From Pseudomonas sp. R84 (GTDB lineage: Bacteria; Pseudomonadota; Gammaproteobacteria; Pseudomonadales; Pseudomonadaceae), in assembly GCF_009834515.1 (NCBI RefSeq), contig NZ_CP019426.1:3337501-3401500 (forward strand): 64,000 bases of DNA, in the 5' to 3' direction. The notes under the pieces were generated by a model. It did not search any database. It saw nothing but the letters and a program-made list of their open reading frames with translations, and had not been told where the DNA came from. This document shows positions 19,649-28,874 of the stretch, in pieces. Made by a program: the position numbers and the translations under genes. The number at the start of each line of letters is the position of its first letter. Positions within the stretch are counted from its first letter, which is position 1.

Positions 19649-19834
19649 TCACTGCTGCGTCCATCTGCGTCCTAGCCCGTGAGTGTTCACGAGGTCTCTT
19701 GGTTGCCGTCCTTCGAGACCCGTAAGCAAATTTTCCAATGCGCGCAGTGCCATCGCATTGCGTGTATCGCCTGTTGCAGAGCCGATTTGAGGCACGGTGA
19801 CAACGTTCTTCAATTTGAAAAGACCTGAACTCAC
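19649..19834 (-). pseudogene. C-terminal remnant of a D-2-hydroxyacid dehydrogenase (GhrB-like)
   Basis: The short frame reads FKLKNVVTVPQIGSATGDTR followed by NAMALRALENLL, closely matching the C-terminal region of glyoxylate/gluconate 2-dehydrogenases (LPNVVALPHIGSATHETRHAMA..AAENL). Only this 60-residue tail is present. The catalytic His of that segment appears as Gln (PQIGSA instead of PHIGSA). It is a decayed fragment, and the surrounding 19496-19873 contains no complete gene. Confidence 0.65.
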
Positions 19835-19873
19835 TTGTCTTTTTCATGACGCTTTATTTCACCTGCTTCAAAC

Positions 19874-20746
19874 TCAATTTGAATCGTGTCCTGACTTCAA
19901 ATAGGTTTTCGCCCACTCACGGTAATTGTCCGAGAGTGTGTATTTAGAAAGCAGATCAGGAAGCGAAAGCTCACTTCCGTCTGTGCCGCTTTGTTCGCGC
20001 AGCGCCTCGTACGTCGCTTTGATTGCGGACAAATACGGAGCATGCCCATTGACGACAATCCGCACATTGGCAGCACTCAGTTTCTCAACATCACTAAGAG
20101 CCGGATTTCCATAATTGATCAGCATGATCGGCACGCTGAGGTGTGCTGTGAGTGCTTCCAAATGTTGGAAGTCTTTTACTCCGACGAGGCAAATCGCGTC
20201 GGCCCCGGCTTTTTCATAGGCCGTGGTACGTGCAATGGAATCTTCCAAAGTGGTAACGGCCACATTCGTTCGGGCGATGATGCTGAGCGCATCATCTGAT
20301 CGGGCAAACCGCGCAGCGTAAATCTTGCTCGCGGCTTCTTCCCTCTCGATGAGCACATGCGATTGCTCGTCGTACTTGGCCGGTAGGTGGGTGTCCTCCA
20401 GCGTTAGGGCAGCGACGCCGGCTTTCTGCAGCTCGGTCACAGTTCGCATTACATTCAGCGCGTTTCCGAATCCATGGTCAGCATCCCCAATGATTGGGAT
20501 TTGGCTAGCTCGTCCGACTCTGGAAACCTGCTCGACATACTCATCCAGCGTGAGCAGTGCGATGTCCGGTGCCCCGAGCACCTGAAGCGAGGCGACGGAA
20601 CCACCTTGAATGGCGACCTCAAAGCCAAGGTCGCAAGCCATACGAACCGAGATCGGGTCGAATACTGAAGCAGCGAATTTGCAGACGGTACCCTGAAGTA
20701 AATCACCAAACGCCTTGCGCAGTTCATGATGTGATCGCTCAATCAT
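19874..20746 (-). CDS. Oxaloacetate decarboxylase (PEP mutase/isocitrate lyase superfamily, PA4872-like)
   Basis: A 290-residue TIM-barrel enzyme. The sequence follows the P. aeruginosa PA4872 oxaloacetate decarboxylase closely: ERSHHELRKAFGDLL at the start, ASVFDPISVRMACDLGFE, GGSVASLQVLGAPD, DADHGFGNALNVMRTV (Mg-binding) and LEDTHLPAKYD. It converts oxaloacetate to pyruvate and CO2. The start at 20746 has GGAG six bases ahead; in-frame TTG/ATG codons just upstream are less well placed. In this context it would process the oxaloacetate made by the neighbouring D-tartrate dehydratase. Confidence 0.88.
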   Translation of the reverse strand: MIERSHHELRKAFGDLLQGTVCKFAASVFDPISVRMACDLGFEVAIQGGSVASLQVLGAPDIALLTLDEYVEQVSRVGRASQIPIIGDADHGFGNALNVMRTVTELQKAGVAALTLEDTHLPAKYDEQSHVLIEREEAASKIYAARFARSDDALSIIARTNVAVTTLEDSIARTTAYEKAGADAICLVGVKDFQHLEALTAHLSVPIMLINYGNPALSDVEKLSAANVRIVVNGHAPYLSAIKATYEALREQSGTDGSELSLPDLLSKYTLSDNYREWAKTYLKSGHDSN

Positions 20747-20864
20747 TTTTGGCTCCATCAAATTCTTACAAGTAATTTGTTGGTCTCATTCGAGTTGAAC
20801 GACACCTGGAAGGCACTACCGGTCATAACCGTTTCAAGACGAGATGACCGACTCCCTTTGCAGT

Positions 20865-22172
20865 TTATTTCTGCGCCAGCAATGCCTTCCTGGCCGCTTT
20901 TTCGTGTTTCATGGCGGCGATTTCACGCTCGCAGGCCTCGACATCGAACGAGTTATCCCACTTGGCAATGGCGATGGTGCCGATGCCATTACCGATCAGG
21001 TTGGTCACGGCCCGTGCTTCGTTCAGGAATCGGTCAATGCCCAGTAGCAAGACGAGGCCGACCAGAGGAATGGAGTGGATGGTTGTTAGCGTTGCCGCAA
21101 GGGTTATGAACCCGGCACCCGCCACGCCAGCGGAGCCTTTTGAGGTCAGCAGGAAGACGCCCAACAGAATCATCTGATCCATAAACGTCAGTGGCGTATT
21201 TGTTGCCTGTGCGATAAAAATCGCCGCCATGGTGAGGTAAATGCAGGTGCCATCTGCATTGAAGGCATATCCAGTGGGTAGCACCATGCCTACCACTGAC
21301 TTCTTGCAGCCCAGCTTTTCAAGTTTCACCATCATTCGCGGAAGTACGGCTTCCGTTGAGCATGTGCCAAGCGTGATGAGAATTTCATCTTTGAAATAAC
21401 GAAGGAATTGCATCAGCGGCATGCCCGACCATCTGGCAACCGTACCCAGTACTACCACGATGAAAATCAAGGTGGTGATGTAGAGCGCGACCAGCAACTG
21501 GCCGAGTGACAGCAAGGTACCAATGCCGTACTTGCCTATAGTGAAAGCCATCCCGGCGCCAGCGCCAAGGGGAGCCAGGCGCATCACCATTGCCACGATC
21601 TTGAACAGCCCTTGCAGAAACAAGTCGATGGTATTGATCAGCGGTTTGCTGGTTTCGCCCATCTGAACGAGGGCTACGCCCATCAATACCGAAATCAGAA
21701 TGACCTGAAGCATGACACCATTCGAGAATGCGCCAATGAAGGTGCTCGGGATGATGTTTAGAAAGAAATCGATAGTGCCACCCTGTTCCGTGGCGGCTTG
21801 GCTGTACTTGGCGATAGCGCTGGCATCAAGCGTGGTAGCGTTGATATTCATCCCGGCGCCTGGCTTTGCGATATTGACCACAATAAGGCCGATGACTAGC
21901 GCAATGGTGGAAAGGATTTCAAAGTAGAGCAGCGCCTTGACGCCGATCCGTCCGACCTCCTTGATGCTGCCCATCTTTGCGATACCAACCACGACGGTAC
22001 CGAAAATAATAGGCGCCAACAGCATTTTGATGAGTTTGATAAAGCCATCCGCAAAAGGTTGAAGCTTGGCTCCGAATTGCGGTTCAAAGTGACCAATCGC
22101 TGCGCCGATGACGATACCGATCAGCACCTGCACATATAGCTGGCTGTACCAGCGGGATTTGGAAATTTCCAC
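20865..22172 (-). CDS. dctA: DctA-type C4-dicarboxylate:cation symporter
   Basis: A 435-residue inner-membrane carrier of the DAACS family with multiple hydrophobic helices and the DctA landmarks FFLNIIPSTFIGAFSNGVML, LPRMMVKLEKLGCKKSVVG and GYAFNADGTCIYLTMAAIF. The start is GTG at 22172 after a GAGGTG site. It imports dicarboxylates with protons or sodium. Between the D-tartrate dehydratase and oxaloacetate decarboxylase genes it most likely brings in tartrate; this is probably a paralogue of the general succinate carrier. Confidence 0.9.
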   Translation of the reverse strand: MEISKSRWYSQLYVQVLIGIVIGAAIGHFEPQFGAKLQPFADGFIKLIKMLLAPIIFGTVVVGIAKMGSIKEVGRIGVKALLYFEILSTIALVIGLIVVNIAKPGAGMNINATTLDASAIAKYSQAATEQGGTIDFFLNIIPSTFIGAFSNGVMLQVILISVLMGVALVQMGETSKPLINTIDLFLQGLFKIVAMVMRLAPLGAGAGMAFTIGKYGIGTLLSLGQLLVALYITTLIFIVVVLGTVARWSGMPLMQFLRYFKDEILITLGTCSTEAVLPRMMVKLEKLGCKKSVVGMVLPTGYAFNADGTCIYLTMAAIFIAQATNTPLTFMDQMILLGVFLLTSKGSAGVAGAGFITLAATLTTIHSIPLVGLVLLLGIDRFLNEARAVTNLIGNGIGTIAIAKWDNSFDVEACEREIAAMKHEKAARKALLAQK

Positions 22173-22236
22173 GGAAGCACCTCATTTTATTTTTGTGATG
22201 GGCATGTGGTTTGGCGTCAACGGATGACGCCTGAGT

Positions 22237-22263
22237 CTGCGGTCTCTTTAAAAGAAACCGCAG
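22237..22263. promoter_or_regulatory. Intergenic stem-loop between tarD and dctA
   Basis: A 27-base near-palindrome (CTGCGGT at 22237-22243 pairing with ACCGCAG at 22257-22263, plus inner TCTTT/AAAGA) lies between the dehydratase stop and the carrier start. It has no following T-run, so it may be an mRNA-processing or attenuating stem rather than a terminator. Confidence 0.45.
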
Positions 22264-22274
22264 ATCGAGGTTGA

Positions 22275-23444
22275 TCAGCCTTCGCCTAGCTCGCGCATAA
22301 CTGCGTACAAGGCGGACTTGGCTTCGAAGCCAACACCTGGAATATCTGGCAGGCCGACATATCCATTTTCCACCTTGATTCCGTCGGCGAAGCCGCCGAA
22401 AGGCTGGAACACGTCGGGGTAAGATTCGTTGCCGCCCAAGTGCAGACCGGCTGCGATGTTCAGGGACATCTGGTGACCACCGTGCGGCACTACGCGGCGC
22501 GAAGACCAGCCCATTTCTTCCATCACTTTCAGAGTGCGCATGTACTCCACGAGTCCATAAGACAGCGCACAGTCGAACTGGAGGAAGTCGCGATCCGGGC
22601 GCATGCCGCCGTGACGCAGCAAGTTACGGGCGTCCTGGTGGGAAAACAGGTTCTCCCCGGTCGCCATAGGCAGTTCATAGTGATTGGCAAGCTCAGCCTG
22701 AAGTGCGTAATCGAGTGGGTCGCCGATCTCCTCGTACCAGAACAGGTTGTACTTCTTGATGGCTTCCGCGTAAGCAATACCGGTCTGAAGATCGAAACGA
22801 CCGTTGGCATCGACCGCCAGTCGACGACCGTCGCCAACTACTTCGAGTACCGCTTCGATACGACGGATATCTTCGTCCAGTGGCACCGCACCGATCTTCA
22901 TTTTGACAACGTCGTAGCCACGATCCAGGTAGCTCTGCATTTCTGCTTTGAGTTTGGTCTGGTCTTTACCTGGGTAGTAGTAGCCACCCGCCGCATAGAC
23001 CCAGACCTTGTCATCGGCCACGCCGTTACGGTAACGATCAGCCAGCAGACGATAGAGAGGTTTGCCTTCGATCTTGGCGACGGCATCCCATACCGCCATG
23101 TCGATAGTGCCAACTGCTACTGAGCGCTCACCGTGACCGCCAGGCTTCTCGTTGGTCATCAGGGCTTTCCAGATGGCAAACGGATCCAGGTTATTGTTTT
23201 CATGGTCGACAAGCGTGTCTGGATCAGCTTCGGTGATACGCGCCAGGAAGCGATCACGCATCAGAGCGCCTTGGCCATAACGACCGTTGGAGTTGAAACC
23301 GTAGCCGATGACAGGTTTACCATCGCGAATCACATCCGTGATAACAGCGACGACCGAGCAGGTCATTTTGGAAAAATCGATATAGGCGTTGGCAATTGGG
23401 GAGGCAATGGAAACAGTTTTTTCACGGATGTCTACGATACGCAT
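22275..23444 (-). CDS. tarD: D-tartrate dehydratase (enolase superfamily)
   Basis: A 389-residue enolase-superfamily enzyme, the same length as the characterised Bradyrhizobium D-tartrate dehydratase and very like it throughout (YIDFSKMT, GYGFNSNGRYGQGAL, NEKPGGHGERSVAVGTIDMA, YAAGGYYYPGK). The catalytic set is complete: KMK with K181/K183, Mg ligands D212 (VDANGRF), E238/E239 (WYEEIGDP) and E264 (ATGENLF), and H321 in PHGGHQM. It dehydrates D-tartrate to oxaloacetate. It is transcribed with dctA and the decarboxylase gene and is divergent from a LysR regulator. Confidence 0.92.
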   Translation of the reverse strand: MRIVDIREKTVSIASPIANAYIDFSKMTCSVVAVITDVIRDGKPVIGYGFNSNGRYGQGALMRDRFLARITEADPDTLVDHENNNLDPFAIWKALMTNEKPGGHGERSVAVGTIDMAVWDAVAKIEGKPLYRLLADRYRNGVADDKVWVYAAGGYYYPGKDQTKLKAEMQSYLDRGYDVVKMKIGAVPLDEDIRRIEAVLEVVGDGRRLAVDANGRFDLQTGIAYAEAIKKYNLFWYEEIGDPLDYALQAELANHYELPMATGENLFSHQDARNLLRHGGMRPDRDFLQFDCALSYGLVEYMRTLKVMEEMGWSSRRVVPHGGHQMSLNIAAGLHLGGNESYPDVFQPFGGFADGIKVENGYVGLPDIPGVGFEAKSALYAVMRELGEG

Positions 23445-23543
23445 AACGGGTTCCTCTTGTTGTTTGTGGCCCCACGTTATGCTTTGCGATGTGACCCGCC
23501 CAATGCTATTAATGCCGCGCCCTATGCACAGGAGGCATTGCCC

Positions 23544-24437
23544 TTGGAACTCGTTTGGCTTGAGGATTTTTCAGCGCTTGCGGAATACGGCAGCTTTGTA
23601 CGGGCGGCTGAAGCGCGCCACGTAACTCAGCCCGCATTCAGTCGCAGAGTCCGGTCTCTGGAGAACTGGATGGGCGTCGAATTGTTCGTGCGCACCCCCC
23701 AAGGAGCGACCCTGACCGAGGCTGGAAGACAGATTTTGCCTAGCGCTCAAGAGGCAGCCAGACGTTTGTACCGGATGCGATCTGAGGCTCAGGAAGTGGC
23801 GGGGATGGCCGCAAAAACACTGCAATTCGCAGCTACTCACTCCTTGTCATTCACCTTCTTCCCAAGATGGCTGAGAAGTGCAGAAAATGGCGCACCGATA
23901 GATGCGGTACGCCTGCATTCAGACAGCATGGCTGTTTGCGAACAGATGCTAATTCACGGCCAGGTTCAGTTTCTGCTTTGCCACCGCCACCCAGATGTGC
24001 CGCCTTTGCTAGCCCCTGATCAGTTCACTGGAAAGAAGATTGGCGAGGATGTACTCGTGCCACTGGCGAGTCCCTCTGCCAATTTTGGTTCCTCCCCTGA
24101 AACACTGCCTTACTTGGCCTATACGCACGAATCGGGGCTTGGCCGAATCGTCGCTCACCGACTCCACGGCAAAGAAGATTATCTTCATCTGAAACCTCTT
24201 TTCAGCAGCCATCTTGCTGCCGTCCTGATGTCTATGGCACTGGAGAGCAAAGGGGTTGCCTGGTTACCAAAAAGCCTGACTGAACAGGAAATGATTGATG
24301 GACGTCTCGTTCGGGCGCTCGACGAAAGTTGGGATATTCCTCTGGAAATTCACCTCACGCGTCCGACTGCCCCCATTAGTCCGTCAGCAGAGGAATTCTG
24401 GGCCCGAGTGGGCAACGATAAACCGCGTTCTATATGA
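23544..24437 (+). CDS. LysR-family regulator of the D-tartrate cluster
   Basis: A 297-residue LysR protein: helix-turn-helix EDFSALAEYGSFVRAAEARH, then QPAFSRRVRSLENWMGVELF, followed by the effector-binding domain. The start is TTG at 23544, supported by AGGAGG eight bases upstream; the longer open frame is antisense to the dehydratase. It is divergent from tarD across about 100 bases, the classic arrangement for a LysR activator, so it probably senses tartrate. Confidence 0.87.
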   Translation: MELVWLEDFSALAEYGSFVRAAEARHVTQPAFSRRVRSLENWMGVELFVRTPQGATLTEAGRQILPSAQEAARRLYRMRSEAQEVAGMAAKTLQFAATHSLSFTFFPRWLRSAENGAPIDAVRLHSDSMAVCEQMLIHGQVQFLLCHRHPDVPPLLAPDQFTGKKIGEDVLVPLASPSANFGSSPETLPYLAYTHESGLGRIVAHRLHGKEDYLHLKPLFSSHLAAVLMSMALESKGVAWLPKSLTEQEMIDGRLVRALDESWDIPLEIHLTRPTAPISPSAEEFWARVGNDKPRSI

Positions 24438-24439
24438 CA

Positions 24440-25005
24440 TGTTGCGTTGCTCAATAGAAATACGCGCGGCGAGGCAAAGACAGGTGCGGCGGCGAAGAAC
24501 TTTCTGTGCACGCGATCTCCGGCCCAGGCAGCAGCCTGCGCGGTGTCCAGGATGAAATTGGGCCGCACACCTAGAGGTGGCTCGAGTTGTCTGGCGCGGC
24601 GAGGAGGGCGGTAGCATCGAGTTTCTGTTCGGAAGATCCGCTGTCTTCATGCAAATGCACGTGGCAGGTAAAAGGCGCTTGCCGCTGGTATCGGATAAAC
24701 GCGGCGCGTTCGCTGGATCGAAAGCTGTAGTGCAGCTGAAATCGGCCCCTTGATGATGGAGTTCATGGGCCATCGCCAGCATTGGCGTAATGTCAATTCC
24801 GCCGCCAAACAACAGGTGGCGTTTGGCTGAGTCCGCGCACAGCGAATATTGTTGAGTGAGGCCGCAGGCAATGTGGATGTCGATGTGAGCAACGGCGTTG
24901 AACGGTGGTAACGGGCTACCGTCTGCTGAGCACAGTTCAAAACTGCAAAGACCTTCGGCCTCAACGACTTTTCTTGACGGCCAGGGGTAAAGAATTGCAT
25001 GACCG
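24440..25005 (-). pseudogene. Decayed VanB-like (ferredoxin/FMN) oxygenase reductase
   Basis: The minus strand reads, in one frame, KVVEAEGLCSFELCSADGSP, AHIDIHIACGLTQQYSLC and HLLFGGGIDITPMLAMAHEL. It then shifts frame to HYSFRSSERAAF and HEDSGSSEQKLDATALLAAP, stops, and shifts again to FILDTAQAAAWAGDRVHRKF. These are successive pieces of a vanillate O-demethylase reductase-type protein, with about 80 residues of the nucleotide-binding domain deleted between YSLC and HLLFGGG. At least two frameshifts and a stop make it non-functional. A GntR-like operator remains upstream (25218-25230). Confidence 0.8.
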
Positions 25006-25128
25006 TGCGCTCAAAGTTGCACTTGAGTGAGAGTCGCGTCTGCAAAGCGGTGTGACGGGCACCGCTTTATCGGAATCGTATAAGCTGTTGATTTAATTGA
25101 GTAAAATTAACAGTGCTAGCCCTAGATT

Positions 25129-25150
25129 GGAAAACAGATTTCTGTTTTCC
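25129..25150. repeat. Perfect 22-base palindrome
   Basis: GGAAAACAGA, TT, TCTGTTTTCC: 10-base perfect arms with a two-base centre. No T-run follows on either side. It could be a protein-binding site or a transposon-end relic. Confidence 0.6.
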
Positions 25151-25217
25151 GGTAAAAAGCTGCAATTCCAGCCATTTTCCACTCAACGACTGCACTGAAC
25201 GGGGGCTTAGTCGACCA

Positions 25218-25230
25218 GTTGTACGACAAC
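25218..25230. promoter_or_regulatory. GntR/FadR-type operator palindrome, second copy
   Basis: GTTGTACGACAAC is the exact reverse complement of the site at 518-530. It is located upstream of the decayed VanB-like gene, where a VanR-type (GntR FCD) operator would be expected. Confidence 0.4.
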
Positions 25231-26159
25231 CTCTAGCCCCATCCTGAACTCAGCCACGGGCCAAGCGCGAATGTCTTTAAGGGGCTTTGTCGCGGCCTCG
25301 CCGCGAGCTCAGCTGTCAACGGCGGTTAGTCATCGCCGGGAAACAGACTGGCAGTCCGCAATCATTTTTCAGAAAGTGAATTCAACGCGTTCGCTCTCCT
25401 AAGCGCTTAAATGGCTCGTCTAAATCTTACCCAACGAGCCCAAGGAAGCCGAAGGTTGCATGCCAAGAATGCGTCCAGGCGAAAGTACATTCAGTTCTGG
25501 AACGAGGTTCACGCCATACCATCAGGGATGCAGATGCTATCCTGCACTCATAAGACACGCGATTTAATAGACGAAAAATTTCATATTCTTTCTGGTGTTA
25601 TAACCATGTCTGGGGGGTAATCGGATCGTCGCTTTATTTATATATTGCGATTTTCAATTTATAGGTAATTAAATTGCTCGCTCACAAGTGATTGTGCTGG
25701 CAGGAAAAATACATCGAAAAAAATACTAAATAAATCCCAATATTTAAATTTCAATTTAAGCATTATTCGGACTGCCAGTTTGTTGACGGTAGTGAGTTAA
25801 TAAAAGTTGTTGTGGCTATCGGCGTTGTAAGCTAGCGTCTGTCACTAGCAACTGACGTGTAGTCTTCTGATAGATTTCAGTAGTCGTCTATCAAAACGTA
25901 AGTCCTGCGTGATGGGACTGCATGCCCATGAAGACTTGGCCGGCATACGGCTGCAAAAGGTTTAGATGTAGGCGAGCGCCGGCCACTTACCAGCGACGGC
26001 GATTACCTCAACCAAGATCATTCTGATGGCGGCGCAGAGTCATGGTTCCAAGAGGTCGCCTCACCATTTTAGTGAAATAAAGTGATGGTGTTAACCACGA
26101 GCATGTAAGAGTCAATGGGTCTCGGATGGTTGATTACTACTATGAGTTTAACATGACAG

Positions 26160-27966
26160 GTGATAACTAAGGTGAGTAAGGAAATTCGCACGGCCATAAC
26201 TATTCATGCTTCTAAGCCGGTTCGAGTTAAGGTTCCACCCCTGAAGATCCCACGGCCTTGGAAGCCAGCTAACGCTACAGTTACTCAATCCGCCGTGCCT
26301 TATGAAGCTCTCGATGTGAGCGATGCAGAGTTACGGCTTGCGCGGAAGCGCGATGCGATATTCAAGCAACTGAGACTAGGCTTGATAGGTCAAGCCAAAG
26401 CCATGGAGCTTTTGGAGGTCAAAAAAAGCCAGTTCTACAATCTCTATCGGTCATTTTTACAGTCGACTAGCTATCTTGAGCTAACTAGAAAAAAGCGCGG
26501 AACCAAGCCCGGAAACCATAAGCTAACACCGGGCCAGCTCAGCGCTCTCGAACTTTCCTATCAGGAGAATTATAAGGGGCCAAAAGCATCATCAGCGAAA
26601 GTTTGGAAGGGGGCAGAAGGACTGGTACCTGAAGATGAGTTGCCGCCCAGCAGGTATCAATGTAGGAAGTTTGTGGCTGCAAAGCCGGAAGAAGAAAAGT
26701 ATTACAGAAAGTATGGCAAGGAGGCTGGCGACAACAAATACAAGCCGAAGCCCAAGAAAAAAATCATGGAGCGTGTGCTTCAGCAAGTCCAGATGGATCA
26801 CACTATGTGTTGACATGTTTTTGGTCGACGAGTTTGATCGCAAGGTTTTGCTAGGGCGCCCTTGGTTGACAATGATCATGTGTTCCCTCACAAGGGTGAT
26901 ACTTGGGATGTATCTGAGCTTCCGCCCCCCGAACTTAATAACTGTAGCAAGCGCTCTCGCCTTTGCAGTCCAGGACAAGTCTAGGTTTTTAGAACTCTAC
27001 GGGATCGATCCCAGGGAATATCCGTTTTACGGCATCCCCTTTTTGATATACACGGACAATGCTGCTGAGTTCATAAGTCCTCGATTCATGGCAACGTGTA
27101 GGAGATGGGGGATGGATTGGGATCATCGTCCAGTCGACAAAAAGTGGTACGGCGGGTTGATCGAGCGCGTAATAGGAACTTTCATGGGGGAAGTTCACTT
27201 CCTGCCCGGAACCACAGGGAGCAATGTGATTCAACGAGCAGGCTTAAATCCAGAGCGAGACGCTAGATATAACATAGTGGAATGTGGTAAGTGGCTGCTT
27301 GAACAGGCGATTATTTACCATGGTACGGTGCATGAAGGCTTGCATAGCACTCCGCGCCAGGCGTGGGTTCATTATGATTCACAAGGGCTTCTAGATCATG
27401 AGAGGGTGATTAGGCCGGATCAACAGAAGCGCTTTGAGATTGATTTTTTGGCGCCATCTTACAATCACACGATTCAACCATATGGGATAAATTTTGCGGG
27501 CAGAAGGTATCATAGTATCGAACTTGACCCGTATATTGGTGCAAGAGATGTGGAGATAATGTTTCAGCCTTATGACCTGGATTCAATCTGGGTTATGGTG
27601 CCTGGGAGATTTCTACATGTCCCGTGCATATATACCAAGAATCAACTGTCCAAAAATTGGGAGTCTTATAGTAGCCATAAAGCCTTGTCTAGTGCTCGAC
27701 ACGTCGGTCATAGCGCGCCCGCAGGGCTGATTGACGATGAGCATGCTTTGGCAGCCCAAAAAAGGCAGCGCGAACTAGCAGTTGAGGTTGAGACACAAAA
27801 AAATAAAAAGCCAAGGCCGCCCAAAGATATCACCGCGAAAACGGAGCGGCTATCTACTCACCCAACAGTCCAACCAGTAATTGGCCCACCACGTATCATT
27901 GAAAGTAGTCGAGGTGCGCCCGAGGTTTTGCAGCCTACACTGATAATTGACAGGTTCAAAAAATGA
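26160..27966 (+). pseudogene. TniA/TnsB-like DDE transposase split by a frameshift
   Basis: The first frame (26160-26813) encodes about 217 residues with a helix-turn-helix-like KAMELLEVKKSQFYNLYRSF and ends QMDHTMC-stop. The second frame takes over at about 26806 with CVDMFLVDEFDRKVLLGRPW and continues to 27966, including YTDNAAEF and GGLIERVIGTF and a Mu-transposase-like C-terminal barrel. The three catalytic residues (D in QMDHT, D in YTDN, E in LIERV) are all present but in two frames. The TniA family is normally one protein of about 550 residues. The start is uncertain (GTG 26160 or GTG 26172). It overlaps the tniB-like gene by ATGA. Confidence 0.75.
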
Positions 27967-28601
27967 TCATGGACGCATTCTCATCATACGATCACGTGTT
28001 ACCAGAACTTCGCCATAATCTTCAACTCTCTGCGACTGAGCGTATTGAGATCTGCAGGCATGATTTTTGGATCGACACACCAAAATTCGCTTTGATGTTT
28101 GAGTGTATTGACCATATGTTGTACACCCGCAATCAGATTCAATCGTCTTGCATCTTTATACACGGTGCGGGTGGGGATGGAAAATCAGCTGCGTGGCATC
28201 GGCTGAAATTTCTCAGCGCAAACTCTGAAAGAAAAATGGTATTTGTCGAACTGACCGAGAATACTAATCGCTTCAAGTTACATGATCGTATCCTGGAAGC
28301 GTTTGGCATTGAGATCGGTCGCCGTAGCACTGCTGACAAAGAAGAGCTAATCTTCAAATACATTAAGGCGAACAATATTTGCGCCATCGTTATTGATAAA
28401 CTAAACGATGCGCTTCTACAACCGTACGCTCAGAAACGTACGCTTCTTTCACTAATGCGTAACTTGTCGGGCACTCTAAAACTATGCGTAATTGCATTTG
28501 GAAATACTGAAGCATGTAGCGTCCTCATGCTGGATCGTATCATTGACGAATTCTATCGGGGCAGCATGTATTCCCCTCACATCGAGGCCAGCCATAAATG
28601 A
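27963..28601 (+). CDS. TniB/TnsC-like AAA transposition ATPase, C-terminally truncated
   Basis: A 212-residue protein beginning at ATGA, overlapping the transposase stop. The N-terminal pattern (ELRHNLQLSATERIEICRHD, then WIDTPKFALMFECIDHML) and Walker A GAGGDGKS identify a TniB-like ATPase, the DNA-bound activator of the DDE transposase. Walker B reads VIDKLND, with Lys where the family has the catalytic Glu. The protein ends soon after FGNTEACSVLMLDRIIDEF, about 80-100 residues short of usual TniB, with an unrelated tail. It is probably inactive. Confidence 0.7.
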   Translation: MIMDAFSSYDHVLPELRHNLQLSATERIEICRHDFWIDTPKFALMFECIDHMLYTRNQIQSSCIFIHGAGGDGKSAAWHRLKFLSANSERKMVFVELTENTNRFKLHDRILEAFGIEIGRRSTADKEELIFKYIKANNICAIVIDKLNDALLQPYAQKRTLLSLMRNLSGTLKLCVIAFGNTEACSVLMLDRIIDEFYRGSMYSPHIEASHK

Positions 28602-28702
28602 ACGCAACGCTGGTTGAGACAAGGGCGGGGTTCAAGCTAATGCGCAGCCTAAGTGGCAAAGACTACTACGTTATCGCTAGTGAGCTCAGCGAGCCGCGGT
28701 GA
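28598..28702 (+). CDS. Short frame overlapping the tniB-like stop, unknown
   Basis: A 34-residue frame starts at the ATG of an ATGA overlap with the truncated TniB gene. It reads MNATLVETRAGFKLMRSLSG and ends EPR. I do not recognise it. Position suggests it may be the stump of a third transposition gene. The 170 bases after it hold nothing I can support. Confidence 0.25.
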   Translation: MNATLVETRAGFKLMRSLSGKDYYVIASELSEPR

Positions 28703-28874
28703 GCATCCAATTGGGTTGACTCACCCGGCCCAAAGGCCGTTTTCGAGCTGTAGTACTTGGCAAGGCGCGGCGAGCGCCTTGGATTTAGACCTTTATGTAT
28801 CCCGCAGACCAATCCGCTGGACGGCTTCGTGTGCGCTCGCATTCACGTACCACTTCAAAGTGCACTAAGGAAAA

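Larger units (their letters stand above)
25006..26159. other. Gene-free left border of the accessory island, partly very AT-rich
   Basis: About 1.15 kb without a convincing gene. It holds a 22-base palindrome (25129-25150), a GntR-like site (25218-25230) and a strongly AT-rich block at about 25620-25800, unlike the GC-rich flanks. The left end of the foreign DNA is probably somewhere here. Confidence 0.5.

Noticed and set aside
23133..23543. Upstream extension of the tartrate-cluster LysR gene
   Set aside because: It is antisense to tarD, and the good AGGAGG site places the start at TTG 23544.
26219..26240. GGTTCGAGTT resembling a tRNA T-arm
   Set aside because: No acceptor, D or anticodon stems can be drawn around it, and it lies in the transposase reading frame.
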